NCBI GenBank assembly: GCA_020630875.1
Contig: JAHDIH010000005.1
Location: forward strand, 62,001-126,000
DNA: 64,000 nt
Reading direction: 5' to 3'
Source of the DNA: Deltaproteobacteria bacterium
GTDB lineage: Bacteria > Myxococcota_A > Polyangia > Haliangiales > Haliangiaceae
Part shown: one piece after another, positions 1 through 7,945 of the stretch
How the letters are laid out: every line of letters begins with the position of its first letter
Position numbering within the stretch: position 1 is the first letter of the stretch
Program-made: the position numbers and the translations under genes
The notes under the pieces: generated by a model
Seen by the model: the letters and a program-made list of their open reading frames with translations, nothing else
Told to the model about the DNA's origin: nothing
Databases searched by the model: none

Positions 1-464
1 TACAAAATGTCTTGCTAAGAGCCGCCACGCCAATTGCGAAAGAGTACGGCTTCAAGCTCCATGTAGGCGGGACCTATATCGCGATTCAGGGACCGCAGTT
101 CTCCAGCCGTGCCGAAAGTGAATGGTATCGGTCCATGGGAGTCAGCGTGATAGGCATGACCAATATGCCAGAAGCCAAGCTCGCGCGTGAAGCCGAGATC
201 AGCTACTCAACCCTAGCCATGGTTACTGACTACGATTGTTGGCACGTAAGTGAGGCTCCGGTGACTGTGGAAGCGGTTCTGGCGATAATGCGAAATAACG
301 CAGAACGGTCCAAGAAAATCGTAGAAGCAGCCATTCCTCTGGTACCTGAAGCAGGGGAGTGCCCGGCGCAAAGCGCCCTGAAGTATGCGGTGCTGTCTCC
401 TCTTGAAAAACTCCCCCAAATAGTGCGACAAAGACTGCATCCTCTAATTAGGAAGTACTTATGA
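1..464 (+). CDS. mtnP: S-methyl-5'-thioadenosine phosphorylase, 3' part (start lies before the window)
   Basis: Cleaves methylthioadenosine with phosphate to adenine and methylthioribose-1-phosphate in polyamine/methionine salvage, in the cytoplasm. The reading frame is already open at base 3, so the N-terminal part is outside the window; the TTG at base 12 is not a credible start. What remains carries the family's second half: the GGTYIAIQGPQFSSRAES block (phosphate/ribose site), IGMTNMPEAKLAREAE, and DYDCWH at bases 228-245, whose aspartates contact the purine base and mark MTA phosphorylases rather than plain purine nucleoside phosphorylases. The stop overlaps the next start (ATGA), so it is translationally coupled to the PfkB kinase. 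Confidence 0.93.
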   Translation, partial: QNVLLRAATPIAKEYGFKLHVGGTYIAIQGPQFSSRAESEWYRSMGVSVIGMTNMPEAKLAREAEISYSTLAMVTDYDCWHVSEAPVTVEAVLAIMRNNAERSKKIVEAAIPLVPEAGECPAQSALKYAVLSPLEKLPQIVRQRLHPLIRKYL

Positions 465-1384
465 AAAACGTTGCGATTGTTGGTTCTATTGCCATTGATG
501 ATTTAGAAGGCCCTTTTGGAAGTCATAAAGACGTTCTTGGTGGCTCAGCATCCTATGCATCCCTTGCTTCATCGTATCTTTGCCCGAAGACAAAACTTGT
601 AGGGATCATTGGGTCAGATATGCCCAAGGAGTACATTGGGTACTTCGAAAAAAGAGAAATTGACTTGTCGGAGCTGACGGTCGCAGAGGGACAAACTTTC
701 AAGTGGGTAGGGCGCTACGCCGATGACCTGTTGTCCCGTGAAACGTTGGACACCAGACTTGGCGTATTTGGCGACTACAGTCCAAAGCTTTCTGACGAGG
801 CCGCTAACACGCCGATTGTACTTCTTGGAAACATTCATCCAGAGTTGCAACTTCATGTCTTTAACCAGCTGAAGTCTCCACAGTTAGTAGTAGTAGACAC
901 CATGAACTTTTGGATCGAAGGTGCTGGGGCGTCTTTAGCTAAGATGTTGAAGAAAACTGATTTACTTGTGCTAAACGACGAAGAAGCGCGGCTGTTGTCC
1001 GGGCAGCACAGCTTGGTAATCGCCGCTGAGAAGATCAAAGCGATGGGCCCCAAGTACGTTTGTATCAAACGAGGGGATGCAGGAGCTACGCTCTACTACG
1101 GTGACAGCGTCTTCGCGGTACCCGCAGTTCCGCTGAGCAAAGTCGAAGACCCCACTGGCGCTGGTGATAGTTTTGCTGGCGGACTCGTCGGTTATCTCGC
1201 TAAACAAGGCAAGACGGACATTGAAACCATAAAAACAGGAATCGTCGTCGGTTCTGCCGTGGCATCCCTTGCGGTCGAGCAATTTTCAGTGGCGGGACTG
1301 CTTAACGTGTCCCTTGAAGCGATTCAAAAACGGTACGACACGCTTTGTTCAATGTCTTCTTTTGCGCCAGCACAACTCGACTGA
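461..1384 (+). CDS. PfkB-family carbohydrate/nucleoside kinase
   Basis: A 307-residue ribokinase-fold kinase that should move the gamma-phosphate of ATP to a sugar or nucleoside hydroxyl. It shows the early glycine signature (LGGSASYASL near residue 30) and the family's C-terminal anion-hole/catalytic motif DPTGAGDSFAGG at residues 230-241, with Asp236 as the expected base. The substrate cannot be read from sequence. The four-base overlap with the upstream MTA phosphorylase gene suggests a nucleoside or methylthioribose-linked substrate, but that is inference. The motif placement is normal and the length fits the family. The stop overlaps the tsaE start (TGATG), so three genes appear co-transcribed. 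Confidence 0.88.
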   Translation: MKNVAIVGSIAIDDLEGPFGSHKDVLGGSASYASLASSYLCPKTKLVGIIGSDMPKEYIGYFEKREIDLSELTVAEGQTFKWVGRYADDLLSRETLDTRLGVFGDYSPKLSDEAANTPIVLLGNIHPELQLHVFNQLKSPQLVVVDTMNFWIEGAGASLAKMLKKTDLLVLNDEEARLLSGQHSLVIAAEKIKAMGPKYVCIKRGDAGATLYYGDSVFAVPAVPLSKVEDPTGAGDSFAGGLVGYLAKQGKTDIETIKTGIVVGSAVASLAVEQFSVAGLLNVSLEAIQKRYDTLCSMSSFAPAQLD

Positions 1385-1854
1385 TGAAGCTGAGTGGCGT
1401 TACTGAAACTGCGATGTCCAAAATCGCAGAGGCTTTGGCGAGGTCCACGAACGATGGAGCTCGCTTGTCTCTTGTAGGAGACCTGGGAGCTGGAAAGACA
1501 ACATTCACCAAAGCATTTGCAGGAGCGCTGGGTTTTGACTCGTCTCGGGTCAATAGTCCAACCTTCAATATTGTTCTTCAGTACGACTTAACGAACCGTA
1601 AGTTGTTTCATATCGACCTGTACCGGTTGGAAACGCAACAGGAAGCGGAGATTCTTGGGCTCTTTGATATTGTTCACTCGGAAAGCGATATCGTGATTTG
1701 CGAATGGGCCGATCAGCTGGAACTGATGCCTACCGACTCTCTGACGTTAACGATTTTACATGACGCAACCGGGGAAAGCCGCAGTCTGCACTTTGAAGCC
1801 GGAGGCCCCCAAAGTATGGAATGGTTGTCCAGACTTGAAAAGTCTATGGACTAA
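1384..1854 (+). CDS. tsaE: tRNA threonylcarbamoyladenosine biosynthesis ATPase TsaE
   Basis: TsaE is the small ATPase that supports TsaB-TsaD in making t6A37 on ANN-decoding tRNAs. The start is taken at ATG 1384 rather than the upstream ATG at 1345, because it overlaps the PfkB stop by one base and gives the usual compact 156-residue protein. The P-loop GDLGAGKTT is at residues 32-40, followed by the conserved SPTF stretch and the HIDLYRL segment typical of TsaE. TsaB and TsaD are not in this window. The gene ends a few bases from the stop of the convergent flavoenzyme gene; the two reading frames overlap by four bases. Confidence 0.93.
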   Translation: MKLSGVTETAMSKIAEALARSTNDGARLSLVGDLGAGKTTFTKAFAGALGFDSSRVNSPTFNIVLQYDLTNRKLFHIDLYRLETQQEAEILGLFDIVHSESDIVICEWADQLELMPTDSLTLTILHDATGESRSLHFEAGGPQSMEWLSRLEKSMD

Positions 1855-3206
1855 CTTCGCGGTGTACTCATTAGTACAAACTCTTCGGCAGTAGACGGAT
1901 GAAGTGCGATTGTATCGTCGAGCGATTTTTTCGTAAGTCCTGCCGTGATCGCTACCGCAAGAGATTGAATGATTTCTGGCGCATCCGGACCGTGCATATG
2001 AATCCCTAGTACCTTCTCGCCTTTTGTTTCGACAATAAGCTTCAGGAGTGCCTTTTCGTCTCTGCCAGCGAGTGTGTTTTTCATCGGTCTGAATTTTGCT
2101 TGGTACACTGTGAAATCGATACCCTTTTTCACGCAATCTTGCTCTGTCATTCCGACTGCCGCAGCGGGTGGTTGGCAAAATACTGCAGTTGGTACAGAGT
2201 CGTAATCCACTGGGTTGGAAGGGCCGCCAAGAATATGGCTTACAAGTTCATTAGCCTCTCTAATTGCCACAGGAGTTAGTTCCATTCTCGCGGTACAGTC
2301 GCCGACGGCATAGATGCCATCGACATTCGTTTTAGATTGCTTGTCTACGATTATTTCGCCGCGCTTTCCAAGAGTAACTCCAGCTTTGTCTAAACCTAGA
2401 TTGCTGGTATTGGCACTTCTTCCGGTGGCTGCCACTACTGCATCTACTATTAGAGTTTCCCCCGTTTTGAGTTTGAGATGTAACCCATCTGCTTTCTTGG
2501 TAATTTCTTCGACAGTGGTGTTTTTCATATCCAGCCCGCGAGACTTAGCTGTTTCCGTTACGGAGACTCTAATGTCGTCATCAAACCCTCTTAGAAGTGG
2601 CGCCGTTCGGAAAATAAGCGACGTGCTTGCCCCCAAACCCAAGAATATTTGTGCGAACTCAATAGCGATGTAACCTCCGCCAATAATCGCGATGCGATCG
2701 GGGAGGTTGTCCCATTCAAAAACCTCATTGGAGGACTGCAAGTGCTCATTGCCAGGGATTGGTGGAATGAAAGGAGTTCCCCCAGTTGCAATGATAATGT
2801 GCTTAGCCGCAATCGTTTCGTTGCCGCATTGGATCGTATTTTTGTCGAGTAGTTTGGCGCGACTGGCAAAAGTAATCACACCATGTCGCTCTAGCAAACC
2901 GTCGTAGAGGCTTTCCAGTCTTGCAATTTCCTTGTCTTTCGCCCGTTTCAGAAGTTGGTAGCGATGATTCGAAGAAACCTCTGGCCATCCGAACCCAACG
3001 GCATCTTGAAACGTCGCTGAAAACTCAGAGGCGTAGACAAAAAGCTTCTTGGGAACGCACCCTCGAATGACACACGTGCCCCCTAGACGGTATTCTTCGG
3101 CGAGTCCCACCTTGAGTCCCGCGGCTGCGAGCTTTCGAGATGCTCGAACCCCTCCTGAACCACCACCGATTACAAAAACATCAAAGTTCACTCGACCATA
3201 GTCCAA
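1851..3206 (-). CDS. gor: glutathione-disulfide reductase (class I pyridine nucleotide-disulfide oxidoreductase)
   Basis: FAD enzyme that reduces glutathione disulfide with NADPH in the cytoplasm. Seen: FAD-binding VIGGGSGGV near residue 13, redox-active disulfide motif GGTCVIRGCVPKK at 42-54 (Cys45, Cys50), the second dinucleotide fold GGGYIA at 176-181 followed by Arg200 and Arg206 where NADPH-type enzymes hold the 2'-phosphate, and the C-terminal HPSTAEE at 436-442 that supplies the catalytic His/Glu pair. The RGCVPKK signature favours glutathione reductase over dihydrolipoamide dehydrogenase or mercuric reductase; trypanothione-like or other thiol substrates are not excluded. The first codon is TTG; a GTG five codons in (3191) is an alternative. 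Seventeen bases separate it from the upstream ImuB-like gene. Confidence 0.88.
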   Translation of the reverse strand: MDYGRVNFDVFVIGGGSGGVRASRKLAAAGLKVGLAEEYRLGGTCVIRGCVPKKLFVYASEFSATFQDAVGFGWPEVSSNHRYQLLKRAKDKEIARLESLYDGLLERHGVITFASRAKLLDKNTIQCGNETIAAKHIIIATGGTPFIPPIPGNEHLQSSNEVFEWDNLPDRIAIIGGGYIAIEFAQIFLGLGASTSLIFRTAPLLRGFDDDIRVSVTETAKSRGLDMKNTTVEEITKKADGLHLKLKTGETLIVDAVVAATGRSANTSNLGLDKAGVTLGKRGEIIVDKQSKTNVDGIYAVGDCTARMELTPVAIREANELVSHILGGPSNPVDYDSVPTAVFCQPPAAAVGMTEQDCVKKGIDFTVYQAKFRPMKNTLAGRDEKALLKLIVETKGEKVLGIHMHGPDAPEIIQSLAVAITAGLTKKSLDDTIALHPSTAEEFVLMSTPRS

Positions 3207-3223
3207 GAACTGCGTCTACTCGT

Positions 3224-4114
3224 CTATAGTATTAGCAACTGTTGTCGGCTTTTTTCGCGACTTGTGTTTGCAGGAGGCAAGAACCCGATGGAGTTCATTG
3301 AGCCTGCATCCACCGCGCTTTCCTCTACTGTGAGTTCGCATCGTGTCACTTTGGACGATAATAGGGGCCCGAGCTCATGAGGTTTTCCCAAATGGTCGAT
3401 TCGTCCCAAGTTAGTGTGAGCCACCAGGTGACAGCGCACCAAGGTTTCTCCACGTAACTTCAGACGAAAAACAACACGTTGATATACGTCAGAGGACACT
3501 TCTTTTAAGTTTACCGCTTGGGTACCGTTCCAAGATTCGACGATTTTATCAGGAAGGGGAACTTTAGACGTTACCACGTCTTCGCCACGGGCAATTCGCT
3601 GCGCTTTTCTCAGTACGGCTTCTAGTGAGGCGTTTCTTGTGGTGGTGGGAAGCGGTAGATTGGAGAACTGACCAATGGTTTTGACCCCCATGGCTTTGAG
3701 CGCCAAGGTTGGGGTCTCAGGAAGTCGCAGCTGTTCCACTGGTAGATTCTTCAAGCGTACGTGCGATCCACCGATGGGAACGACGGTAACGTCAGGCAAA
3801 AGAAGTTGACTTTGTTTGCCTTTAGTCAATTCCGGCAATTGTCCGGTGGCGGCTAAATGGGCGGTAAGCCTGTCATCGGCAATTCCGACACTAGTATGGT
3901 GGCCGAGCTTATGAACACCATCGAGTACGGCGCGTCCAACTTGCGTGGCTCGCCGCTTATTGGTGGCAAAAACAAAATTGATTTCACTGCTGGTCTGATG
4001 GTGTTCCGCACGCCTGGTGACTGAGCGCAGTACATCGTAGATGCCAGCAATTTCAGACCCACTCATTTTTGAAGAGGACTGAGACCGATTGATATGTAGT
4101 ACTCCGATACGCAT
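3224..4114 (-). CDS. truncated ImuB-like (DNA polymerase Y family-related) protein
   Basis: A 296-residue protein resembling the middle of ImuB, the catalytically dead Y-family subunit of the ImuA-ImuB-DnaE2 mutagenic translesion system. Recognisable pieces are VGIADDRLTAHLAA (residues 76-89, end of the palm), LPVEQLRLPE (124-133) and the helix-hairpin-helix-like LKAMGVKTIGQFSNLP (139-154), then a little-finger-like C-terminus. The N-terminal palm part that usually opens ImuB is absent, and the protein is well short of typical ImuB length. No imuA, dnaE2 or lexA gene is next to it; it is followed 17 bases later by the glutathione-reductase-like gene. It may be a remnant or a reduced accessory factor; family assignment is moderately sure. 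Confidence 0.6.
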   Translation of the reverse strand: MRIGVLHINRSQSSSKMSGSEIAGIYDVLRSVTRRAEHHQTSSEINFVFATNKRRATQVGRAVLDGVHKLGHHTSVGIADDRLTAHLAATGQLPELTKGKQSQLLLPDVTVVPIGGSHVRLKNLPVEQLRLPETPTLALKAMGVKTIGQFSNLPLPTTTRNASLEAVLRKAQRIARGEDVVTSKVPLPDKIVESWNGTQAVNLKEVSSDVYQRVVFRLKLRGETLVRCHLVAHTNLGRIDHLGKPHELGPLLSSKVTRCELTVEESAVDAGSMNSIGFLPPANTSREKSRQQLLIL

Positions 4115-4192
4115 GATTCAACCCTAGCACACTGGCCTGATGTTCAGTTGTTGCCGTCGACTGGTCCTTCGATCATAGGCTGCTTTGCGAAG

Positions 4193-4223
4193 TTGACTAG
4201 GTAAAAATGCTAATAGTTATAAC
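4193..4223 (+). promoter_or_regulatory. candidate sigma-70 promoter for yqeY
   Basis: TTGACT at 4193-4198 and TATAAC at 4218-4223 with a 19-base spacer (18 if TTATAA is taken), in the AT-rich 180-base space between divergent genes. The distance to the GTG start at 4295 is about 70 bases. The rest of this gap shows no gene or clear hairpin. Consensus match only. Confidence 0.4.
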
Positions 4224-4294
4224 GTACTGAAATTAATCGTTATTTTTTAACCGAGGCGTGAGGTAAGTCAACGTCTTTATGCTAGATTGCGCTG

Positions 4295-4750
4295 GTGTCA
4301 ATCAAAGATCAACTCCAAGAACAGCTCAAAGATGCCCTAAGAAGCAAAGACAAGAATCGTTCGAATGCGATAAGAATGATCAAGACCCGCGTGATGGAGG
4401 CTAAAACCTCAGGCAAAGAACGTGTGGAAGACAACGATGATCTCTGGCTGAAAGTAATTGCTGCCTACCACAAGTCGATCGGTAAATCTGTCGCCGAATA
4501 CGAGAAGCTTGGAGAGCGTGGGGAAGCAGAAATCGTTCCCCTGCGAGCTGAGATGGCGTATCTTGAGACGTTTCTTCCTAAACAAATGTCAGATGAAGAA
4601 GTTCAAGCCGTGGTCGCAGAAGCTATCAAAGAACTCGGAGCAACTGATGTAAAGATGGCTGGAAGAATTGTTGGGCAGGTAATGAAGGGGCATCGCGGCA
4701 AAGTAGATGCGGGGCGAATCAAGGCTGCTGTCGAATCTCAATTGGGGTAG
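4295..4750 (+). CDS. yqeY: GatB/YqeY domain protein
   Basis: A 151-residue, mostly helical protein of the YqeY family, which shares a fold with the C-terminal tail of GatB, the amidotransferase subunit; tRNA binding is suspected but the cellular role is not established. Family features visible are the opening IKDQLQEQLKDALRSKDK, the central helix ending in FLPKQMSDEEV, and the C-terminal GRIVGQVMKGHRGKVD. Length equals the family norm. The start is GTG. Unlike many genomes it is not beside rpsU or dnaG. It ends exactly where the convergent lipoprotein gene ends (adjacent stop codons, no terminator between them). Confidence 0.9.
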   Translation: MSIKDQLQEQLKDALRSKDKNRSNAIRMIKTRVMEAKTSGKERVEDNDDLWLKVIAAYHKSIGKSVAEYEKLGERGEAEIVPLRAEMAYLETFLPKQMSDEEVQAVVAEAIKELGATDVKMAGRIVGQVMKGHRGKVDAGRIKAAVESQLG

Positions 4751-5761
4751 TTATCGCAGTATTTTCGTAAAAAGGTGGCTCAACTTGAGTGTAGTAACGA
4801 CAGTAAGTTGTTCACTTTTATATTGGCAGAGATGAAGCGTCGAAGCATTCCCTTTTGCTGTTAGAATGAGTACGCCTTTTGGCGTTGACCGGACATCTAC
4901 GACTGGTTCGTCGAAACTTTTTACGCTAACGCGCTCGTTGCCTGCAACGATGACTCCCCTTAAGTCTGCAGCTATGGCGATGGTGCTGTCGTCAAGCGTC
5001 GTGATGTTGTGCCACTGACTAAAATGTTCCCCAAGCATGAGATGGGGGGCACCTGTCATTGGTGCAAATTCGAGTAGCATCAGCTTCGGAGGAACGTCAT
5101 CTGACAACGGAAAACGAAACACACTTTGCGTTCGTCCTGCTCTACTTTCTTCTCTGGACAACAGAAAAATGGCATCTGAAGAGGATGCTGCCTTTGGAGC
5201 GACTGCAGACTCCAACTCGGGGATGCTTGAAGAGCTGACATGCGTTAACTCCGGAACGGAACTTAGAACATCCGTCTGTCCATCGGTATCGTCAATCGCG
5301 ACAATATGGCCGTCCCCCGAAAAGAGAAGATGAGTATCAGCTACCGAAATAGGGAGCTTCTCAGGTGTTTTTTCAGAGGAGGTAATTTTCCAAACTCCTT
5401 CTGAAGTAGCGAAGAGGGTTTGCTGAGTTGGGAGAAATTGAAGCGTGGTTAACTCTCCAAAGCTATCTGGAGGAATTGGAATACTCCCTTGCGGAAGCGT
5501 AAGGGTATGAAACCTGGGCGAGAAACTGACAAGTTGACCTTGGTCATTGGCGGACATTATTGCGGAGGGGACCAAATCTTTACTTGATACGATTCTCAAA
5601 GTGGTCTGATTGACTTCTAGAAGAGTTGTCTTAGAACGAAGGAAGAATGAGTTTTGCGGTCGTTCCGATTCGTTTGCTTTCAAAGGAGCCGGCCACTCTG
5701 CAGTTGATGTACTCTTTGTTGAATGACAACCGCAGAGTAAAATCAATAGAAGAAAATGCAC
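4751..5761 (-). CDS. predicted lipoprotein of unknown function
   Basis: A 336-residue protein not recognised as a named family. It begins with a short hydrophobic stretch ending in a lipobox-like LLCGC (residues 8-12, acylated Cys probably 12), so it is probably a lipid-anchored envelope protein. The rest is rich in beta-prone blades with repeated short segments such as GVWKITSS, GDGHIVAIDD and KGVLILTAKG, which look like WD40/NHL-type propeller strands; this is only a pattern impression. The start is GTG. It is the last gene of the leftward block that includes plsX and the App1-like HAD protein, 63 bases after the latter. Confidence 0.55.
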   Translation of the reverse strand: MHFLLLILLCGCHSTKSTSTAEWPAPLKANESERPQNSFFLRSKTTLLEVNQTTLRIVSSKDLVPSAIMSANDQGQLVSFSPRFHTLTLPQGSIPIPPDSFGELTTLQFLPTQQTLFATSEGVWKITSSEKTPEKLPISVADTHLLFSGDGHIVAIDDTDGQTDVLSSVPELTHVSSSSIPELESAVAPKAASSSDAIFLLSREESRAGRTQSVFRFPLSDDVPPKLMLLEFAPMTGAPHLMLGEHFSQWHNITTLDDSTIAIAADLRGVIVAGNERVSVKSFDEPVVDVRSTPKGVLILTAKGNASTLHLCQYKSEQLTVVTTLKLSHLFTKILR

Positions 5762-5824
5762 CTGTAAACTATGACACGCCCTCGCTTCGGTGAATAGTCT
5801 AATTCCTTGGGCTGACTCTTTAGT

Positions 5825-6868
5825 TTAGCGTCTAAAAATCCGTCCCAATCGTGACTTAGGCTTTTGCCGGCTTTCATGCTCTTGGTCAACTAGAGATACA
5901 TAGTCGATGGGGCCGACCGTCGGCTTAGAAACACTTAATTTTCCCAGCGCTAATACTCGCTCTTGCGCTTCACTCAGAATGTCATCAACGGAAGCTTTGT
6001 CGATGGCCTCTCCGATAGTTGTTTCGCTTGCGTCAGAAGAGAGCTGGTCGATGTTGGCTCTTGTTACTTCGCCACGAATGATTAGGTCTTGTAGTGAGTT
6101 TGCTAAACTTGGGACGGAAAAATATTTCGTCGAGAGCATGTCACTTGCTACAAAAAGAACTTGGCGAGCGGTCAGAAGACCGTCGACGTAGAGTAGTAGT
6201 GCTGCCTGAAAGTAGTTGTAAACGGGGGAGACTCTTTTTCCTAACGACGTGAAAGAGCTAGGTGCCGTTTTTGATTCTAAGTGGATAATAATTCGCTGTA
6301 CCGAGTCATCACGTTGAACTTGACTTGCCAGCGATGTAATTCTCTCGGTGTCGTCGTCGTAGGCGCGAGCAGCTTCCATCACCCTTTGCAGGGTGGGAAT
6401 GTCGACAGCTCCAGCAAGGATATCGGCATAAAGACTGTACACAATAGCGTCGGCTTCAGAGTCATCTCCAAATAGAGTTTCACCAGGGACGCCGGATATT
6501 CCAAGACGGCTTTCCAGTAGTGCGGGAAGTTTGTACGGAACCTGCGAGCGAAGTGAGCGAAAACGCCCTCGTAAGAGGTTGCTTAGATTGTCTTTGAGAA
6601 CGAACTCGTCGATCCGCACCCCATCAAGCGCAAACTTCGCCGCTAGAACGCTACGCATCTGTTTAGGACTTCCGCTAACGATGCATATTCTGTTTTCCTT
6701 GTCTTGTCCCAGCGTGCGTAACAGCGCGGTGGCACCAGGGTACGCTTGTTTCTCGCTAGCGGTTTCAAGGGCGGTTTTTATAAGGTCGGGAATACTGTCG
6801 AACTCGCTGCGTAAGTAGGTTTTATCTAGATCCCACCTAAAGACGTGATGTGCCCAATTTCTACTCAT
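5825..6868 (-). CDS. HAD-superfamily protein resembling App1-type phosphatidate phosphatase
   Basis: A 347-residue protein whose first 140 residues hold HAD phosphatase motifs: DLD (Asp13 and Asp15, nucleophile and acid) in WDLDKTYLRSEF, SGSP at 65-68 (motif II), Lys113 in PYKLP (motif III), and GDDSEAD at 134-140 (motif IV). The layout resembles the DUF2183/App1 catalytic domain, known as a Mg-dependent phosphatidate phosphatase in yeast. The remaining 200 residues are helical and unassigned. Its start lies inside the end of plsX (8-base overlap), so the two are translationally coupled, which supports a role in phospholipid metabolism. There is no signal peptide. The activity is inferred. 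Confidence 0.65.
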   Translation of the reverse strand: MSRNWAHHVFRWDLDKTYLRSEFDSIPDLIKTALETASEKQAYPGATALLRTLGQDKENRICIVSGSPKQMRSVLAAKFALDGVRIDEFVLKDNLSNLLRGRFRSLRSQVPYKLPALLESRLGISGVPGETLFGDDSEADAIVYSLYADILAGAVDIPTLQRVMEAARAYDDDTERITSLASQVQRDDSVQRIIIHLESKTAPSSFTSLGKRVSPVYNYFQAALLLYVDGLLTARQVLFVASDMLSTKYFSVPSLANSLQDLIIRGEVTRANIDQLSSDASETTIGEAIDKASVDDILSEAQERVLALGKLSVSKPTVGPIDYVSLVDQEHESRQKPKSRLGRIFRR

Positions 6869-7904
6869 CTACTTTTAGCTTGTTTCGAAAACTTGCGATT
6901 TCCCGAACAAGGAGAGGATGAAGATCATGCTTTAGCGCATTGTTGGTTACCTTAATCGCATTCTGGATTGTTCTAGGGGTCGCGCGACCGTGAACGTTAA
7001 TTAACAAATGTTCATAGCCGAGCAGGGGGGCACCACCATATTGGTGCCAATCTGTGACACTTTTTAAACGTTCCACTCCTCCTGCTAGCATGGCCAAGGC
7101 AGCGCGCCACAAAAGTTTTTCTTTGTAAGCGTAACGAGCCATCCTGAGCATCGTGTCAGAAACACCCTCAAGCATTTTTATGACAACGTTGCCAACGTAT
7201 CCTGAGCAAACAATGACGTCTGCAACCCCACGAGGAATGTCGATTCCCTCTATGTTTCCAATGAAGTTTAGATCGGTTCGTTGGATAAGCATTTCGTGAG
7301 CTCTAGCCACCGATTGGGGACCTGAGCCAGCGTCGTTGCCGCTGCACAATAGTGCAACTCGTGGTCTTCTGTTTTTGGACACGACTCTGCCGTAGCTTGC
7401 TCCCATAATTGCAAAGGTAACCAAATCCTCTGCTGTGGCATCGATTGCCGCTCCGATATCGAGTAGCAACGAAAAAGGATCGTTTTTCGCTCCGCGGCGA
7501 AGCTCAGTGGGAAACACCGACCCCATTGCGGCTCGTCTTACTCCCGGCTGAAGTTTCCACTTTTGGGCGCACGCTACGGACAACGCTCCGGTGTGGCCGG
7601 CTGAGATCATCGCATCAGCTTTGTTGGCAGCCACTAGCTCGGCCGCTATCGAAAGGGAAGAGTTAGGTTTAGCTGCAATGGCTTCGGAGGGATTTTCGTG
7701 ATCTTGGATGACTTCGGGGGCATGGTGTACGCGAACTTTAGAAGCGTCGTGCCTGATGTTCCGAAGAAGTTTGCCCAGTTCCACGGCATCCCCTACCAGA
7801 ACCAACTCATTGGTTGTGCTGGAAAGCGATGCTTCACAAACACCGCGGACAATATGCGCAGGTGCGTGGTCTCCCCCCATCGCATCGATAGCTATCCTGA
7901 ACAT
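6861..7904 (-). CDS. plsX: phosphate acyltransferase PlsX
   Basis: Makes acyl-phosphate from acyl-ACP and phosphate, the first step of the PlsX/PlsY route to lysophosphatidic acid, at the inner face of the membrane. It begins with IAIDAMGGDHAP (residues 4-15), the family hallmark, and keeps the SAGHTGAL segment and the VICSGYVGNVVIKM segment that form the active site. The 347-residue length is normal. It is not beside rpmF or fabH as in many proteobacteria; instead it follows the PhoR-like kinase by 41 bases and overlaps the App1-like gene by 8, suggesting it belongs to a sensor-led block. Confidence 0.96.
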   Translation of the reverse strand: MFRIAIDAMGGDHAPAHIVRGVCEASLSSTTNELVLVGDAVELGKLLRNIRHDASKVRVHHAPEVIQDHENPSEAIAAKPNSSLSIAAELVAANKADAMISAGHTGALSVACAQKWKLQPGVRRAAMGSVFPTELRRGAKNDPFSLLLDIGAAIDATAEDLVTFAIMGASYGRVVSKNRRPRVALLCSGNDAGSGPQSVARAHEMLIQRTDLNFIGNIEGIDIPRGVADVIVCSGYVGNVVIKMLEGVSDTMLRMARYAYKEKLLWRAALAMLAGGVERLKSVTDWHQYGGAPLLGYEHLLINVHGRATPRTIQNAIKVTNNALKHDLHPLLVREIASFRNKLKVDE

Positions 7905-7945
7905 ATTGTAAGAGTCGCATGACCTAGTTTTTCAATCAATAGTAC

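Noticed and set aside
1756..2178. 140-residue minus-strand frame across the tsaE/gor junction
   Set aside because: It overlaps two well-supported genes in another frame, is rich in Arg/Cys as shadow frames are, and has no family pattern.
7905..7945. TACAAT just before the plsX start as a promoter
   Set aside because: It abuts the ATG, so the transcript would begin inside the gene; no fitting -35 at normal spacing.
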